Below are positions 44,038 through 52,523 of a stretch of DNA of 64,000 bases, piece after piece. The position numbers and the translations under genes are program-made. Numbering within the stretch: position 1 is the first letter of the stretch; each line of letters begins with the position of its first letter. Origin of the DNA: Solibacillus sp. FSL K6-1523. GTDB taxonomy: Bacteria > Bacillota > Bacilli > Bacillales_A > Planococcaceae. The stretch is from assembly GCF_038005225.1 (NCBI RefSeq), contig NZ_JBBOSU010000001.1, forward strand, positions 3,894,001 through 3,958,000. Reading direction: 5' to 3'. The notes beneath the pieces were generated by a model. That model saw only the letters and a program-made list of their open reading frames with translations, ran no database searches and was not told where the DNA came from.

Positions 44038-45588
44038 ATGGCTTCATTTTTTTCGAAAACATCAGATATGATGACACCAAAGCAACGATGGACCGCTTTG
44101 ATTGTTCTTGCAGCTAGTTTATTCGTTGTAATGATGGATATGACGATTCTCATTATGGCTTTACCTGATCTTGTAAGAGATTTAAAGCCTAGCGCTACCG
44201 AGCAGTTATGGATTGTTGATATATATTCGCTCATTTTAGCTGGTTTTATTATTCCATTGAGTACTTTAGCTGATAGATGGGGGCGTAAAAAAGCTTTACT
44301 AACTGGGTTCACTCTATTCGGATTAGTATCTTTACTCATATTTTTTGCGGAAAGTGCATCCTATGTAATTGCTATTCGATTTCTTCTCGGAATTGCTGGT
44401 GCTCTAATTATGCCAACGACTCTTTCCATGATTCGTGTAATCTTTGAAAATCCTAAAGAAAGAGCAACAGCACTGGCTGTATGGTCGATTGTTTCTTCTG
44501 TGGGTGCTATATTTGGCCCAATTATTGGAGGGGCTTTACTTGAATATTTTTCATGGCATTCAGCCTTTTTAATTAATGTTCCATTCGCTATAATCGCTGT
44601 CATTGCTGGTCTATTTTTACTACCTGAGTCACGGGTATCCACTTCACAAGCTCATAGCTGGGATATACCGTCTACTTTTTTATCAGTCGCAGGTATGATT
44701 GCATTTGTTTGGAGTATTAAAGAATTCTCAAAAGAAGGGCTTTCTGAATTAACACCATGGATTGTTATTGTAGCTGCCTTCGTTATGCTTATATTATTTG
44801 TACGACGTAATTTATCGAGCTCTGACCCAATGCTTGATGTAAGGTTATTTAATAGTCGATCATTCTCAGCTGGTACGATTGCAGCATTCATGACTATGTT
44901 TGCAATGGCATCTGTCCTCTTATTAGTTGCCCAATGGTTACAGGTCGTTGAAGGACTTTCACCATTTAAAGCAGGGTTCTATCTGTTACCAATGGCATTA
45001 GGAGCAATGGTTTTCGCTCCATTAGCTCCATGGTTAGCCGCACGTCTAGGGGCAAAAATTGTACTACCAATTGGAATTGGAATTGCAGCTATCGGTATGT
45101 TCGTTATGTATTTCTTCGGACATCCGTTAACCTATCCAACTTTAGCTGTAGCACTAATATTAGTTGGAGCTGGTACTGCTTCTTTAGCGGTTGCTTCTGC
45201 TCTCATAATGTTGGAAACACCAACATCAAAAGCAGGGAATGCTGCTGCAATTGAAGAATCTATGTATGATCTTGGTAACGTGTTTGGAATCGCTGTTCTT
45301 GGGAGTCTTGCATCACTGCTTTATCGCTCCTATTTAGATATTACAGCATTTTCATCCGATGGAATTGTTGGTGAATTCGCGCAAATTGCTAACGAATCCG
45401 TTGTAGGTGCTGTTGAGGTAGCTAAAATAACGGGCTTTACTCAACTTGCTACAGAAGCTATAGCTGCGTTTAACGACTCTTTTGTAACAACAGCCTTAAT
45501 CGGTGGAATTATAATGATGATTGTAGCAGTTATTGTTTTCTTTTTAATTCCTAAATCGTTGGATATTACGAAGCAAAAAGATCACTAA
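44038..45588 (+). CDS. MFS multidrug efflux transporter, 14-helix (DHA2, SmvA/QacA-like)
   Basis: 516 residues with 14 predicted helices. Motif A appears as PLSTLADRWGRKKAL; motif D1 as VMMDMTILIMALPDLVRDL; the helix-5 motif C as GAIFGPIIGGAL. This places it in the QacA/SmvA drug:proton antiporter group exporting cationic dyes, quaternary ammonium compounds or antibiotics; the exact substrates are unknown. The ribosome site AAGGAGG is strong. Repressed presumably by the divergent TetR. Confidence 0.88.
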   Translation: MASFFSKTSDMMTPKQRWTALIVLAASLFVVMMDMTILIMALPDLVRDLKPSATEQLWIVDIYSLILAGFIIPLSTLADRWGRKKALLTGFTLFGLVSLLIFFAESASYVIAIRFLLGIAGALIMPTTLSMIRVIFENPKERATALAVWSIVSSVGAIFGPIIGGALLEYFSWHSAFLINVPFAIIAVIAGLFLLPESRVSTSQAHSWDIPSTFLSVAGMIAFVWSIKEFSKEGLSELTPWIVIVAAFVMLILFVRRNLSSSDPMLDVRLFNSRSFSAGTIAAFMTMFAMASVLLLVAQWLQVVEGLSPFKAGFYLLPMALGAMVFAPLAPWLAARLGAKIVLPIGIGIAAIGMFVMYFFGHPLTYPTLAVALILVGAGTASLAVASALIMLETPTSKAGNAAAIEESMYDLGNVFGIAVLGSLASLLYRSYLDITAFSSDGIVGEFAQIANESVVGAVEVAKITGFTQLATEAIAAFNDSFVTTALIGGIIMMIVAVIVFFLIPKSLDITKQKDH

Positions 45589-45702
45589 TAATAATTATAT
45601 GTAACTAATAGGTATGTCTAGGGAATGAAGGCATTTAAATAATTCGCTCTGTTAAACTTCATTGTAATTAAACTTGCATCCAGTGCAAATACAACTAAAA
45701 AA

Positions 45703-45856
45703 CTGTGTCGAAAATCTCAATGTTTAATCGGATTTTCGGCACAGCCCTTTTTTTTCGATTTATTAAATTAAATCATCCCCAACCAAGCACCGCTTCACAA
45801 TATATCGTCGCTATTATGTGGATGCGATCTATTAACCCCGTTTTCTGCATTTCTTC
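45703..45856. repeat. Hairpin repeat R6 plus the longest rlmCD 3'-end relic
   Basis: CTGTGTCGAAAATC pairs with GATTTTCGGCACAG (45703-45745), followed by TTTTTTTT. The relic at 45770-45856 read on the minus strand contains ATTGTGAAGCGGTG then CTTGGTTGGGGATGATTTAA. Farther upstream, AAGAAATGCAGAAAACGGGG aligns with the corresponding part of rlmCD, so about 85 bases of its 3' end are recognisable with indels. It precedes the urea transporter stop. Confidence 0.78.
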
Positions 45857-45874
45857 TTGCATGCTTAAATCAAA

Positions 45875-46807
45875 TTATAATTTCGGCAGTACTTTCCTTG
45901 CGCTAAGAAATATCCATGTGCTTAAGACAAAGGGCATGGTTAATGGAGGAAGACCAAAAGGCAGAAGCCATGTATGGAGACTAGCTGCAATTGGAACAGT
46001 CAAACATGCTGCAATAATTCCTGTAACATAAGAAAGTCGCTGTTTACTCGTATTAAATATAAGTGCTACTGCGATGGCAGTTAAAATACCATTATAGCCG
46101 TACAAACCAACGAATATTAATGAGCGTTCTGCTCCTAGTATTAAAGCGGTTAATAAAGCGGCTGCATTTCCTAAAAAAGCATAAAGACCAAGTCGCCAAC
46201 CAGCAATAAAAACGGCAATAAAAATCAAAAGCCCAGATATTGTATAATCGAGGAAAAATACTTGTCCGATTCCCGTAAAGATCCCTTCTGTCAAATTAAA
46301 TGGTCCTGTAATATCTAACTCCCACTGCCATAAGCTTTGAGGTACGAGTGCATTACTCGTATGGACTGCGCTTAATCGGTAAGATATGAGCAAGGTAAAC
46401 AAAGTTAATATAATAAAAGGAAATGTTAGAACCGGTATGTCCGTCTTTTTCATAACATGCATCAATGCGGCAGTTATGATGGCAGCAAGGAAGGCGCCGA
46501 TTAGACAGAAGATCCAATGGAATGGACCAGTTAGAAACAAGTACAGTGCCATACCTGTAAGCACAGAGTTAAAACCAAATAATCCTTGATTAATAATCTC
46601 TTTATCGGCACCGCCCAATTTCCCTAGTAATGTACCAATCATTGCCGATAATATAGCAATAACTCCTAAAGAAAAGGAAGAGATCATAATAGCAAGCAGA
46701 ATAATAGCTCCAGTAATGGAGTTTTCTATCAAAATAACTTGTGAGATACCTTTCAGTGATACTTTCATAAAGTGAAATGCCCGATTGATGAATGAATTAT
46801 TTTTCAA
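45875..46807 (-). CDS. Urea transporter (UT family)
   Basis: Start at the TTG at 46807 after TTGGAGGAGGG (the frame's earlier TTG lies in that ribosome site); 310 residues, about ten helices. The two internally homologous halves carry the UT signatures LFGFNSVLTGMAL and LYGYNGILTAIAV, which line the urea-selective pore. It supplies urea to the urease encoded at 7.0-12.2 kb, although it is 33 kb away and not in that operon. Confidence 0.87.
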   Translation of the reverse strand: MKNNSFINRAFHFMKVSLKGISQVILIENSITGAIILLAIMISSFSLGVIAILSAMIGTLLGKLGGADKEIINQGLFGFNSVLTGMALYLFLTGPFHWIFCLIGAFLAAIITAALMHVMKKTDIPVLTFPFIILTLFTLLISYRLSAVHTSNALVPQSLWQWELDITGPFNLTEGIFTGIGQVFFLDYTISGLLIFIAVFIAGWRLGLYAFLGNAAALLTALILGAERSLIFVGLYGYNGILTAIAVALIFNTSKQRLSYVTGIIAACLTVPIAASLHTWLLPFGLPPLTMPFVLSTWIFLSARKVLPKL

Positions 46808-46825
46808 CGTATGTCCCTCCTCCAA

Positions 46826-47199
46826 TTGTCCTTCCGTTTCGTTATAAATTTAACGAAAAGTAAATCGTCTATTGAATGCTTATCCACATAAATGGATATT
46901 CCCTTAAATTGAAAAGAAAATCTAGTCATTTTATTTAAAGCTACTGTCTTTATTATTAATTGGATTTTCTTATAGCACTATTAATTATTAAATGACCCCT
47001 ACCTTTTCACCTCCCATACCCCCTTTGTATTTCTGACTATTCTAACAACTATAAGGTTCATCCCTACCTACTTGTACTTCATTTACAATTGTTTTTGTAT
47101 TTTCAACGTGTACACCCAATTATCTTTGAATATCTAAAATATCCTCTAATTTTGTTAATCGATAAATTTTATGTACCTTGTTAAATATTGCAGAATTAG
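46826..47199 (-). pseudogene. Gap with possible decayed gene ends
   Basis: No intact gene. On the minus strand about 47118-47205 reads NKVHKIYRLTKLEDILDIQ before TAA, which recalls the C-terminal helix of STAS-type anti-anti-sigma proteins. About 47042-47115 reads VENTKTIVNEVQVGRDEPYS then C and a stop, which recalls the beginning of a SEC-C motif. Both are short and may be chance. Confidence 0.25.
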
Positions 47200-48090
47200 T
47201 TATCTTCTTGAAGCTGATTTAGACATATATTCAAGAGTACAACCTTTTGTCAATATTTTTTTTTTCAAAGCAGGCAATATCACCTCCAAATACTCCTGCC
47301 AATAATCGTTATCTCCTTCTATATCTTGAAGCCAATAATACATTAACAATATTTCGAATTCCTGTTTCCTGCCTTTAGTAAAAGACTTTTTCGGCATCTT
47401 TCTATACAAGGAATCGAGATTAAAAAGATTGCTTTTTTGCTTGTAATTATAATCGTACTTTCTCCAGCTATGATTACTTTTCTTTCTATGAGTTGCTGGC
47501 CAAGTATCTTCATTATCAAAAAAGTGGTGTATCCAACTATAAGCAAATGCAAGTAGATTAACCTGATGCTTTTCCCACGTTGTATCAATCCAATCAGTAA
47601 TTTCTTCTGATATTGATGAATGTTCAATATTAAAATTTTTCTTACTCTCTACTTTGTGATAATCCCTTATTAAAAGAAATAGCATTTCGGTCTGGTCCTT
47701 AAGAAACGGCAACTTTTTAATGAGTTGTTAATAGCAATCATATGAAGCATTTCTAAATTCACTTTCAGCATTGTACAGAAAGAAAAACTCATTCTTCTTC
47801 ATAATTGTTCCAACATGTTTGTGTATTTGTTTCCCACATTCATTATAAATACCAACAGCCCATTCTCTAACCTCAGGCTCATACTCCTTAAGCTGCTTAC
47901 AATATTTCTCTAGCTTTTCATTATGCAATATCGTTTTTTCTTCAGCTTCCGTGATATTCAGATAGTTAGTGAAATACTCAAATATATAATCAACGCAAAT
48001 TTTCATGTTTTGAGTACGTGCATCAATATCAAATTCGTTGAGCTTATCTTCCTTTTTCCTTCGAGAGATATAATCCTCTATACTTAGCAT
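47200..48090 (-). pseudogene. 297-codon gene interrupted by one in-frame TAA
   Basis: The upstream part (48090-47728, 120 residues, MLSIEDYISRRKKEDK...) ends at TAA 47728-47730. The same frame continues with CAA CTC ATT AAA AAG and then TTG CCG TTT into a second open stretch to 47200 (170 residues if begun at that TTG). Both parts are similar in composition (charged, aromatic-rich, cytoplasmic) and share one frame, so this is one gene with a nonsense codon. I recognise no family; SWIHHFFDNEDTWPATHRKK and FEILLMYYWLQDIEGDNDYW may help a search. It could still make two polypeptides. Confidence 0.7.
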
Positions 48091-48286
48091 TCAAGCCTCA
48101 CTCCTCATAATTTAATTTCGCTATTTTTATAGTTGAATTTTTAAAATTCATTATATCGTTAATTCAATAACTTCAACGTCAAAATATTTAATCCTTTTCA
48201 GAACAGCAAAAAAAACGAAATTTCACCATCGGAACAACCTGCACCAAGCATCGATACAATTCTTCAAATTAATTATAATTAAAAAA

Positions 48287-48332
48287 GCCATGCCGAAATG
48301 TCCAATTGTAATAATTGGCTCTTCGGCACAGC
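48287..48332 (-). terminator. Hairpin repeat R7: terminator of rlmCD
   Basis: GCCATGCCGAAATGTCCAAT pairs with ATTGG..CTTCGGCACAGC, then an A/T tract on each side; on the minus strand it follows the rlmCD stop by 24 bases and ends in TTTTTT. It is the only R-family member next to an intact rlmCD gene, so it is the probable parent of the family. Confidence 0.82.
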
Positions 48333-48355
48333 TTTTATTTATATTACATATTAAA

Positions 48356-49720
48356 TCAAACCAACTCCAACCACGCCACCGCTTCACAATGCGTCGTATG
48401 CGGGAACATATCAACCGGCTGTACTTCCTGCGTCTTATACCCACCATCCTCTAAAATACGTAAATCACGCGCTAGTGTTGCAGGATTACAAGAAACATAC
48501 ACGACACGTTTTGGCTTCTGCTCGATGATTGTGTTGAGTAATGCCTCGTCACAGCCTTTACGTGGTGGATCGACGACTAACACGTCTGCTTCCTTACCTT
48601 CTTTATACCAGCGAGGGATCACTTCTTCTGCTGGGCCTGCTTCGAAATAGGTGTTTGTAAAGCCGTTTAGTTCTGCATTGCGCTTTGCATCTTCAATCGC
48701 TTGTGGCACAATTTCAACGCCCATTACATGCCCTGCTTGCTGCGCTAAAAATAGTGAAATCGAGCCGATACCGCAGTATGCATCAATGACACGTTCATTG
48801 CCTGTTAGCTGTGCATAGTCCAATGCTTGCTTATATAGCACCTCTGTTTGGAGCGGATTTACTTGATAGAAAGAACGTGCCGAAATTTCAAAGCGTACAT
48901 TGCCAATCGTATCTTCAATCGTATCTTTGCCCCAAAGTGTAAGTGTTTCATTGCCGAAAATGACATTTGTTTTTTCGCCATTAATATTTTGGACAATCGA
49001 CGTAACATTTGGTACAAGCTCACGAAGCAATTCAATCGCGGCTTCTGCTTGTGGGAATTTGCGTGATTTGGTAACGAGCACAATCATGACTTCCCCTGTT
49101 GCGCGTCCTTTGCGTACTACAACATGGCGTAGCATGCCTCGGTTCGATTGCTCATCATATGGGCGAATGCCTAAAGTTGCTAATTTCTCTTTAAAATCAG
49201 CCATCATCATATCGGCTTCACCCGTTTGGATTAAGCAACGTTCCATATCGACAATCGCATGAGATTTCATTTTGTAGAAGCCTGCTACTGTTTGTCCTGA
49301 ATCGCCTAATCCAAATGGAATTTGTGATTTATTACGATAATGCCAAGGTTCGTCCATCCCTTTTACAGGTAGTACCGGCGCATCGATTTTCCCTAAACGC
49401 TTCATTACGTTGGCAACCATGTTTTGCTTCCATTTTAATTGTCCTTCATACGAAAGGTGCTGCAATTGGCAGCCGCCGCATTGTGCGAAATAGTCACATG
49501 GCGCATCTACTCGGTCCGGTGATTTTTCGGTAATGCCTATAATTTTAGCAAAGCCATAATTTTTTAATGTTTTTACTACATGCACTTCCATCGTTTCACC
49601 AGGTAGCGCTCCCTGGATGAAGAGTGGGTAACCATTTATTTTTGCGACACCATTGCCATCATGCGTTAAATCTTCTATATAGACAGTCGTGCGATCATTT
49701 TTATTAATTGGTGCAGTCAT
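48356..49720 (-). CDS. rlmCD: 23S rRNA (uracil-5-)-methyltransferase
   Basis: 454 residues: an N-terminal TRAM domain, a [4Fe-4S] site (Cys75, Cys81, Cys84 in [15 protein letters not shown], plus a later Cys), and a SAM-dependent methyltransferase core with [33 protein letters not shown] and the catalytic Cys in [14 protein letters not shown]. In B. subtilis the single enzyme RlmCD (YefA) makes both m5U747 and m5U1939 and lies next to dgkB, as here apart from the cyd genes. Its last codons ([11 protein letters not shown]) are the source of relics found elsewhere in the window. Confidence 0.92.
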   Translation of the reverse strand: MTAPINKNDRTTVYIEDLTHDGNGVAKINGYPLFIQGALPGETMEVHVVKTLKNYGFAKIIGITEKSPDRVDAPCDYFAQCGGCQLQHLSYEGQLKWKQNMVANVMKRLGKIDAPVLPVKGMDEPWHYRNKSQIPFGLGDSGQTVAGFYKMKSHAIVDMERCLIQTGEADMMMADFKEKLATLGIRPYDEQSNRGMLRHVVVRKGRATGEVMIVLVTKSRKFPQAEAAIELLRELVPNVTSIVQNINGEKTNVIFGNETLTLWGKDTIEDTIGNVRFEISARSFYQVNPLQTEVLYKQALDYAQLTGNERVIDAYCGIGSISLFLAQQAGHVMGVEIVPQAIEDAKRNAELNGFTNTYFEAGPAEEVIPRWYKEGKEADVLVVDPPRKGCDEALLNTIIEQKPKRVVYVSCNPATLARDLRILEDGGYKTQEVQPVDMFPHTTHCEAVAWLELV

Positions 49721-49804
49721 TTCATATTCGTCCTCTCGTTTTTCAATTCTTTTATTGTACCATGTGAACGACCTTTTGCACGCTTAACCCGCATTTATGA
49801 ATCG

Positions 49805-49852
49805 AAAAAACGCCTCCCCTTCACATTTGATGTATGCGTGAAGGGAGGCGCT
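49805..49852 (-). terminator. Terminator of the cydABS operon
   Basis: GCGCCTCCCTTCAC pairs with GTGAAGGGGAGGCG followed by TTTTTT on the minus strand, starting just after the cydS stop. Confidence 0.9.
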
Positions 49853-49854
49853 AT

Positions 49855-49959
49855 TTATTGTTTGTTACTTAATTTATCTTTCGGTGCTGTATAAAATGCA
49901 AGAAATAATGCGAGCACAACGACAATAAATGGTGCGACAAAAATTAGAAATCCGCTCAT
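49855..49959 (-). CDS. cydS: Cytochrome bd oxidase small subunit CydS-like
   Basis: A 34-residue single-helix peptide (MSGFLIFVAPFIVVVLALFL, then AFYTAPKDKLSNKQ) starting 12 bases after the cydB stop behind GGAGGAAGC. Size, single hydrophobic helix and location match CydS, the third subunit of the Geobacillus bd oxidase that covers haem b558. It is too small for routine gene finders. Confidence 0.82.
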   Translation of the reverse strand: MSGFLIFVAPFIVVVLALFLAFYTAPKDKLSNKQ

Positions 49960-49971
49960 TGCTGCTTCCTC

Positions 49972-50997
49972 CTATACATGCTCATCATGAATTCCACGAA
50001 CATAGGCTTTATCAAATACAAACAGTTTGAATAATAAAACGAGTGACGGAATTAATAAAGCCGCGCCCAATATAAACACGATAATTAACGCAATCGCCAT
50101 TTCTTTATTTGTGAAGCTATCATGAATCGTCAAATACGGATACAGTAAATACGGGTAATGAGAGATGCCGTATGCAAAGAAAGCTAGCGCGAATTGGCTA
50201 AATAATAAGATAACCATCATGCCATAGTTTCTCTTCATCCATAATAACCATGTCGTAATAAAAAAGAGAATGGCCGAAATCGCAAATAACCACCATACAT
50301 TCGCCATTTTTTCAAAGCGGAATGAATTATGTCCGCGAAACTCAACAATAATCCCAACCGCAGCAATTGCGAGCGGTGCCGACCAAATTAATGCAAACTT
50401 GCGCATTAAGATCGATGCTTTATGATCTCTTGCTTTATGCGCATACCAGGTTAAAAACACCGCTGAAATATAAAGCACGGCAACAATACTTAAAACGACG
50501 ATACTCCACGTTAATGGACTCGTAAACAAAGCCTTATAATTCAACTGTGGATAATTGTTCACCATTTCCACAAAGCCGCCTTCGGAAATAGTGAATACCA
50601 CTGAAAATGAAGCCGGTATTAATAATCCAGCTAAACCGTAAGCTGTAGCATAGCCTTTATGCCCTGCCATTCCATATGATTCAAACGCATAGTAGGCACC
50701 ACGAATCGATAAAAGAATTAACGAAATACTGACGGGCACAAGTAAAATCGTGCCATAATAAAAGGCGGTTTGCGGGAAAAAGCCGACCATCCCAACAAAG
50801 AAAAATACGAGAAAGACGTTCGTTACTTCCCACACAGGTGATAAATAACGTTTAATGACATCACTTAAAATATCCGAGCGATTCGTTAACACACTATACG
50901 CATTATAAAATCCAGCACCAAAGTCAATCGAAGCAATAATAACGTAGCCGAAAAGAAAAGCCCAAAGTACGCAAATTCCAATAAGCTCTAAACTCAT
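49972..50997 (-). CDS. cydB: Cytochrome bd-type quinol oxidase subunit II
   Basis: 341 residues, about eight or nine membrane helices. WAFLFGYVIIASIDFGAG and YLSPVWEVTNVFLVFFFVGM are typical of CydB/CbdB. Together with subunit I it reduces oxygen to water with quinol electrons. It closely follows the layout of B. subtilis YthB rather than CydB. The start overlaps the subunit I stop by four bases. Confidence 0.9.
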   Translation of the reverse strand: MSLELIGICVLWAFLFGYVIIASIDFGAGFYNAYSVLTNRSDILSDVIKRYLSPVWEVTNVFLVFFFVGMVGFFPQTAFYYGTILLVPVSISLILLSIRGAYYAFESYGMAGHKGYATAYGLAGLLIPASFSVVFTISEGGFVEMVNNYPQLNYKALFTSPLTWSIVVLSIVAVLYISAVFLTWYAHKARDHKASILMRKFALIWSAPLAIAAVGIIVEFRGHNSFRFEKMANVWWLFAISAILFFITTWLLWMKRNYGMMVILLFSQFALAFFAYGISHYPYLLYPYLTIHDSFTNKEMAIALIIVFILGAALLIPSLVLLFKLFVFDKAYVRGIHDEHV

Positions 50998-52331
50998 ACG
51001 AAGTCCCTCTCTTTCCTTTTCGCTATTTCATTTTCAATTGGATTGTTTTTAAACATACGTTGCAATGCGAGAATACTACCAATGGCAAGGATAAAATAAA
51101 GTAACGAGAATAAAATTAACATGAGGTCAACATATTCACTCGTTGTTGCACCCTGTTCTGTACGCATAATCCCTCGTAATAGCCAAGGTTGTCTTCCTAC
51201 TTCTGCTAGCCACCACCCAAATTCAATGGCTAGAACTGATAATGGCCCACCTGCGACGACAATCCACCTAAACCATTTCGTTTGAATAAATGTCCAGCCG
51301 CGCCATAGTGCAAGTAAATAAATGAGCGAAAGTGCCACCATAAACATGCCGATCATTACCATGCCATCAAATAAATAGTGAATATAATATGGCGGATGTT
51401 CGTCTACGGGAAACTGATCAAGTCCGATTACCTCCGCAGTTGGATTATTATGCGCCAAAATACTTAAAGCATATGGAATTTTCAATGCATATTTCACTTC
51501 ACCATCATCCAGCACACCGAGCAATACAAGCGGTGCATTCGGTGTTGTTTCAAAATGCCATTCTGCTGCTGCCAGCTTTTCTGGTTGGTACTCCGCTAAA
51601 TATTTGCCTGAAAAGTCACCAACAATAGCTGTTGCTACCGCAAATATAAAGCCTAATTTCATCAGTAAATAAAGTGATTTCTTATGATATTCATGGTTGG
51701 AGCCGCGCAATAAACGATATGCTGCAGCGGATGCTAATAAAAACGCACAAGTCATATAAGCAGTCAGCAATACATGCGCTACTTTCGTTGGCATAGCTGG
51801 GTTGAACATTGCGACGAGTGGCTGAATATTGATTAATTGTCCATCGACAATATCAAAGCCTTGTGGTGCATTCATAAACGCATTTAACACGGTAATAAAA
51901 ACCGCAGACATGGATGCCCCGATCGCTACGGGAATGAGTAGCAACATATGCTTTTTTTGATTTTCAAAACGATCCCATGTATATAAATAAATCCCTAAAA
52001 AGATTGCCTCAAAAAAGAACGCAAATGTTTCCATGAACAGTGGCAACGCGATTAATTGACCTGCCACTTGCATAAAGTTCGGCCATAATAGCGATAATTG
52101 CAGACCGATTACAGTACCTGTCACGACCCCAACAGCAACGGTAATAACAAAACCTCTCGCCCAACGTCTTGCCATTAATATATAGTGTTCATCATTATTT
52201 TTAATTCCAATCCATTGGGCAATCATAATCAAAATTGGCACACCGACGCCAATTGTTGCGTAAATAATATGAAATGATAGCGTAACTTCAGTTAAAATAC
52301 GGCTCCAAAATACAGCAGAATCATTGATCAA
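50994..52331 (-). CDS. cydA: Cytochrome bd-type quinol oxidase subunit I
   Basis: Start chosen at a TTG (52331), eight bases after AAAGGAG; the ATG six codons upstream includes that ribosome site. 445 residues, about nine helices. FWSRILTEVTLSFHIIYATI holds a haem-ligand His, FMETFAFFFEAIFLGIYLY holds the conserved Glu pair, and GRQPWLLRGIMRTEQG is the quinol-oxidase signature. The Q-loop is short, as in YthA/CbdA. It provides quinol binding and haems b558, b595 and d (or the bb' variant). Confidence 0.92.
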   Translation of the reverse strand: MINDSAVFWSRILTEVTLSFHIIYATIGVGVPILIMIAQWIGIKNNDEHYILMARRWARGFVITVAVGVVTGTVIGLQLSLLWPNFMQVAGQLIALPLFMETFAFFFEAIFLGIYLYTWDRFENQKKHMLLLIPVAIGASMSAVFITVLNAFMNAPQGFDIVDGQLINIQPLVAMFNPAMPTKVAHVLLTAYMTCAFLLASAAAYRLLRGSNHEYHKKSLYLLMKLGFIFAVATAIVGDFSGKYLAEYQPEKLAAAEWHFETTPNAPLVLLGVLDDGEVKYALKIPYALSILAHNNPTAEVIGLDQFPVDEHPPYYIHYLFDGMVMIGMFMVALSLIYLLALWRGWTFIQTKWFRWIVVAGGPLSVLAIEFGWWLAEVGRQPWLLRGIMRTEQGATTSEYVDLMLILFSLLYFILAIGSILALQRMFKNNPIENEIAKRKERDFV

Positions 52332-52363
52332 TTTATTTTCTCCTTTCATGCAATCGAATCAAT

Positions 52364-52395
52364 TTCGCCTTGGCGTAATTGCGTCCAGAGGCACT
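52364..52395. repeat. Fragment of type I repeat ahead of cydA
   Basis: TTTCGCCTTGGCGTAATTGC then GTCCAGA: the right-end hairpin of the type I repeat (compare GGCGTAATTGCGTCCAGA at 54.76 kb), inverted, and nothing else of the element. It lies about 30 bases before the cydA start, so it would sit in the message leader. Confidence 0.7.
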
Positions 52396-52477
52396 ATCTT
52401 CATTACTATACCCATCTCATGACATTTCGAACGCTTAAATTCTCAAAAATCATTTCATCCCATAAATTCATTCAATA

Positions 52478-52517
52478 GAAAAAAGCTTGTAAAGACATTA
52501 TGTCCCTACAAGCTTTC
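52478..52517 (-). terminator. Terminator of dgkB
   Basis: GAAAGCTTGTA pairs with TACAAGCTTTT around a 15-base loop with a T-run on the minus strand, seven bases after the dgkB stop. Confidence 0.85.
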
Positions 52518-52523
52518 ATTCAT

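Noticed and set aside
12941-48332. The repeated hairpins as integron attC sites with gene cassettes
   Set aside because: The imperfect palindromes and shared orientation recall attC, but no integrase is visible. Each hairpin is followed by T-runs and lies downstream of a minus-strand gene, and the relics match rlmCD. Ordinary terminators plus rlmCD-end accretion explain more.
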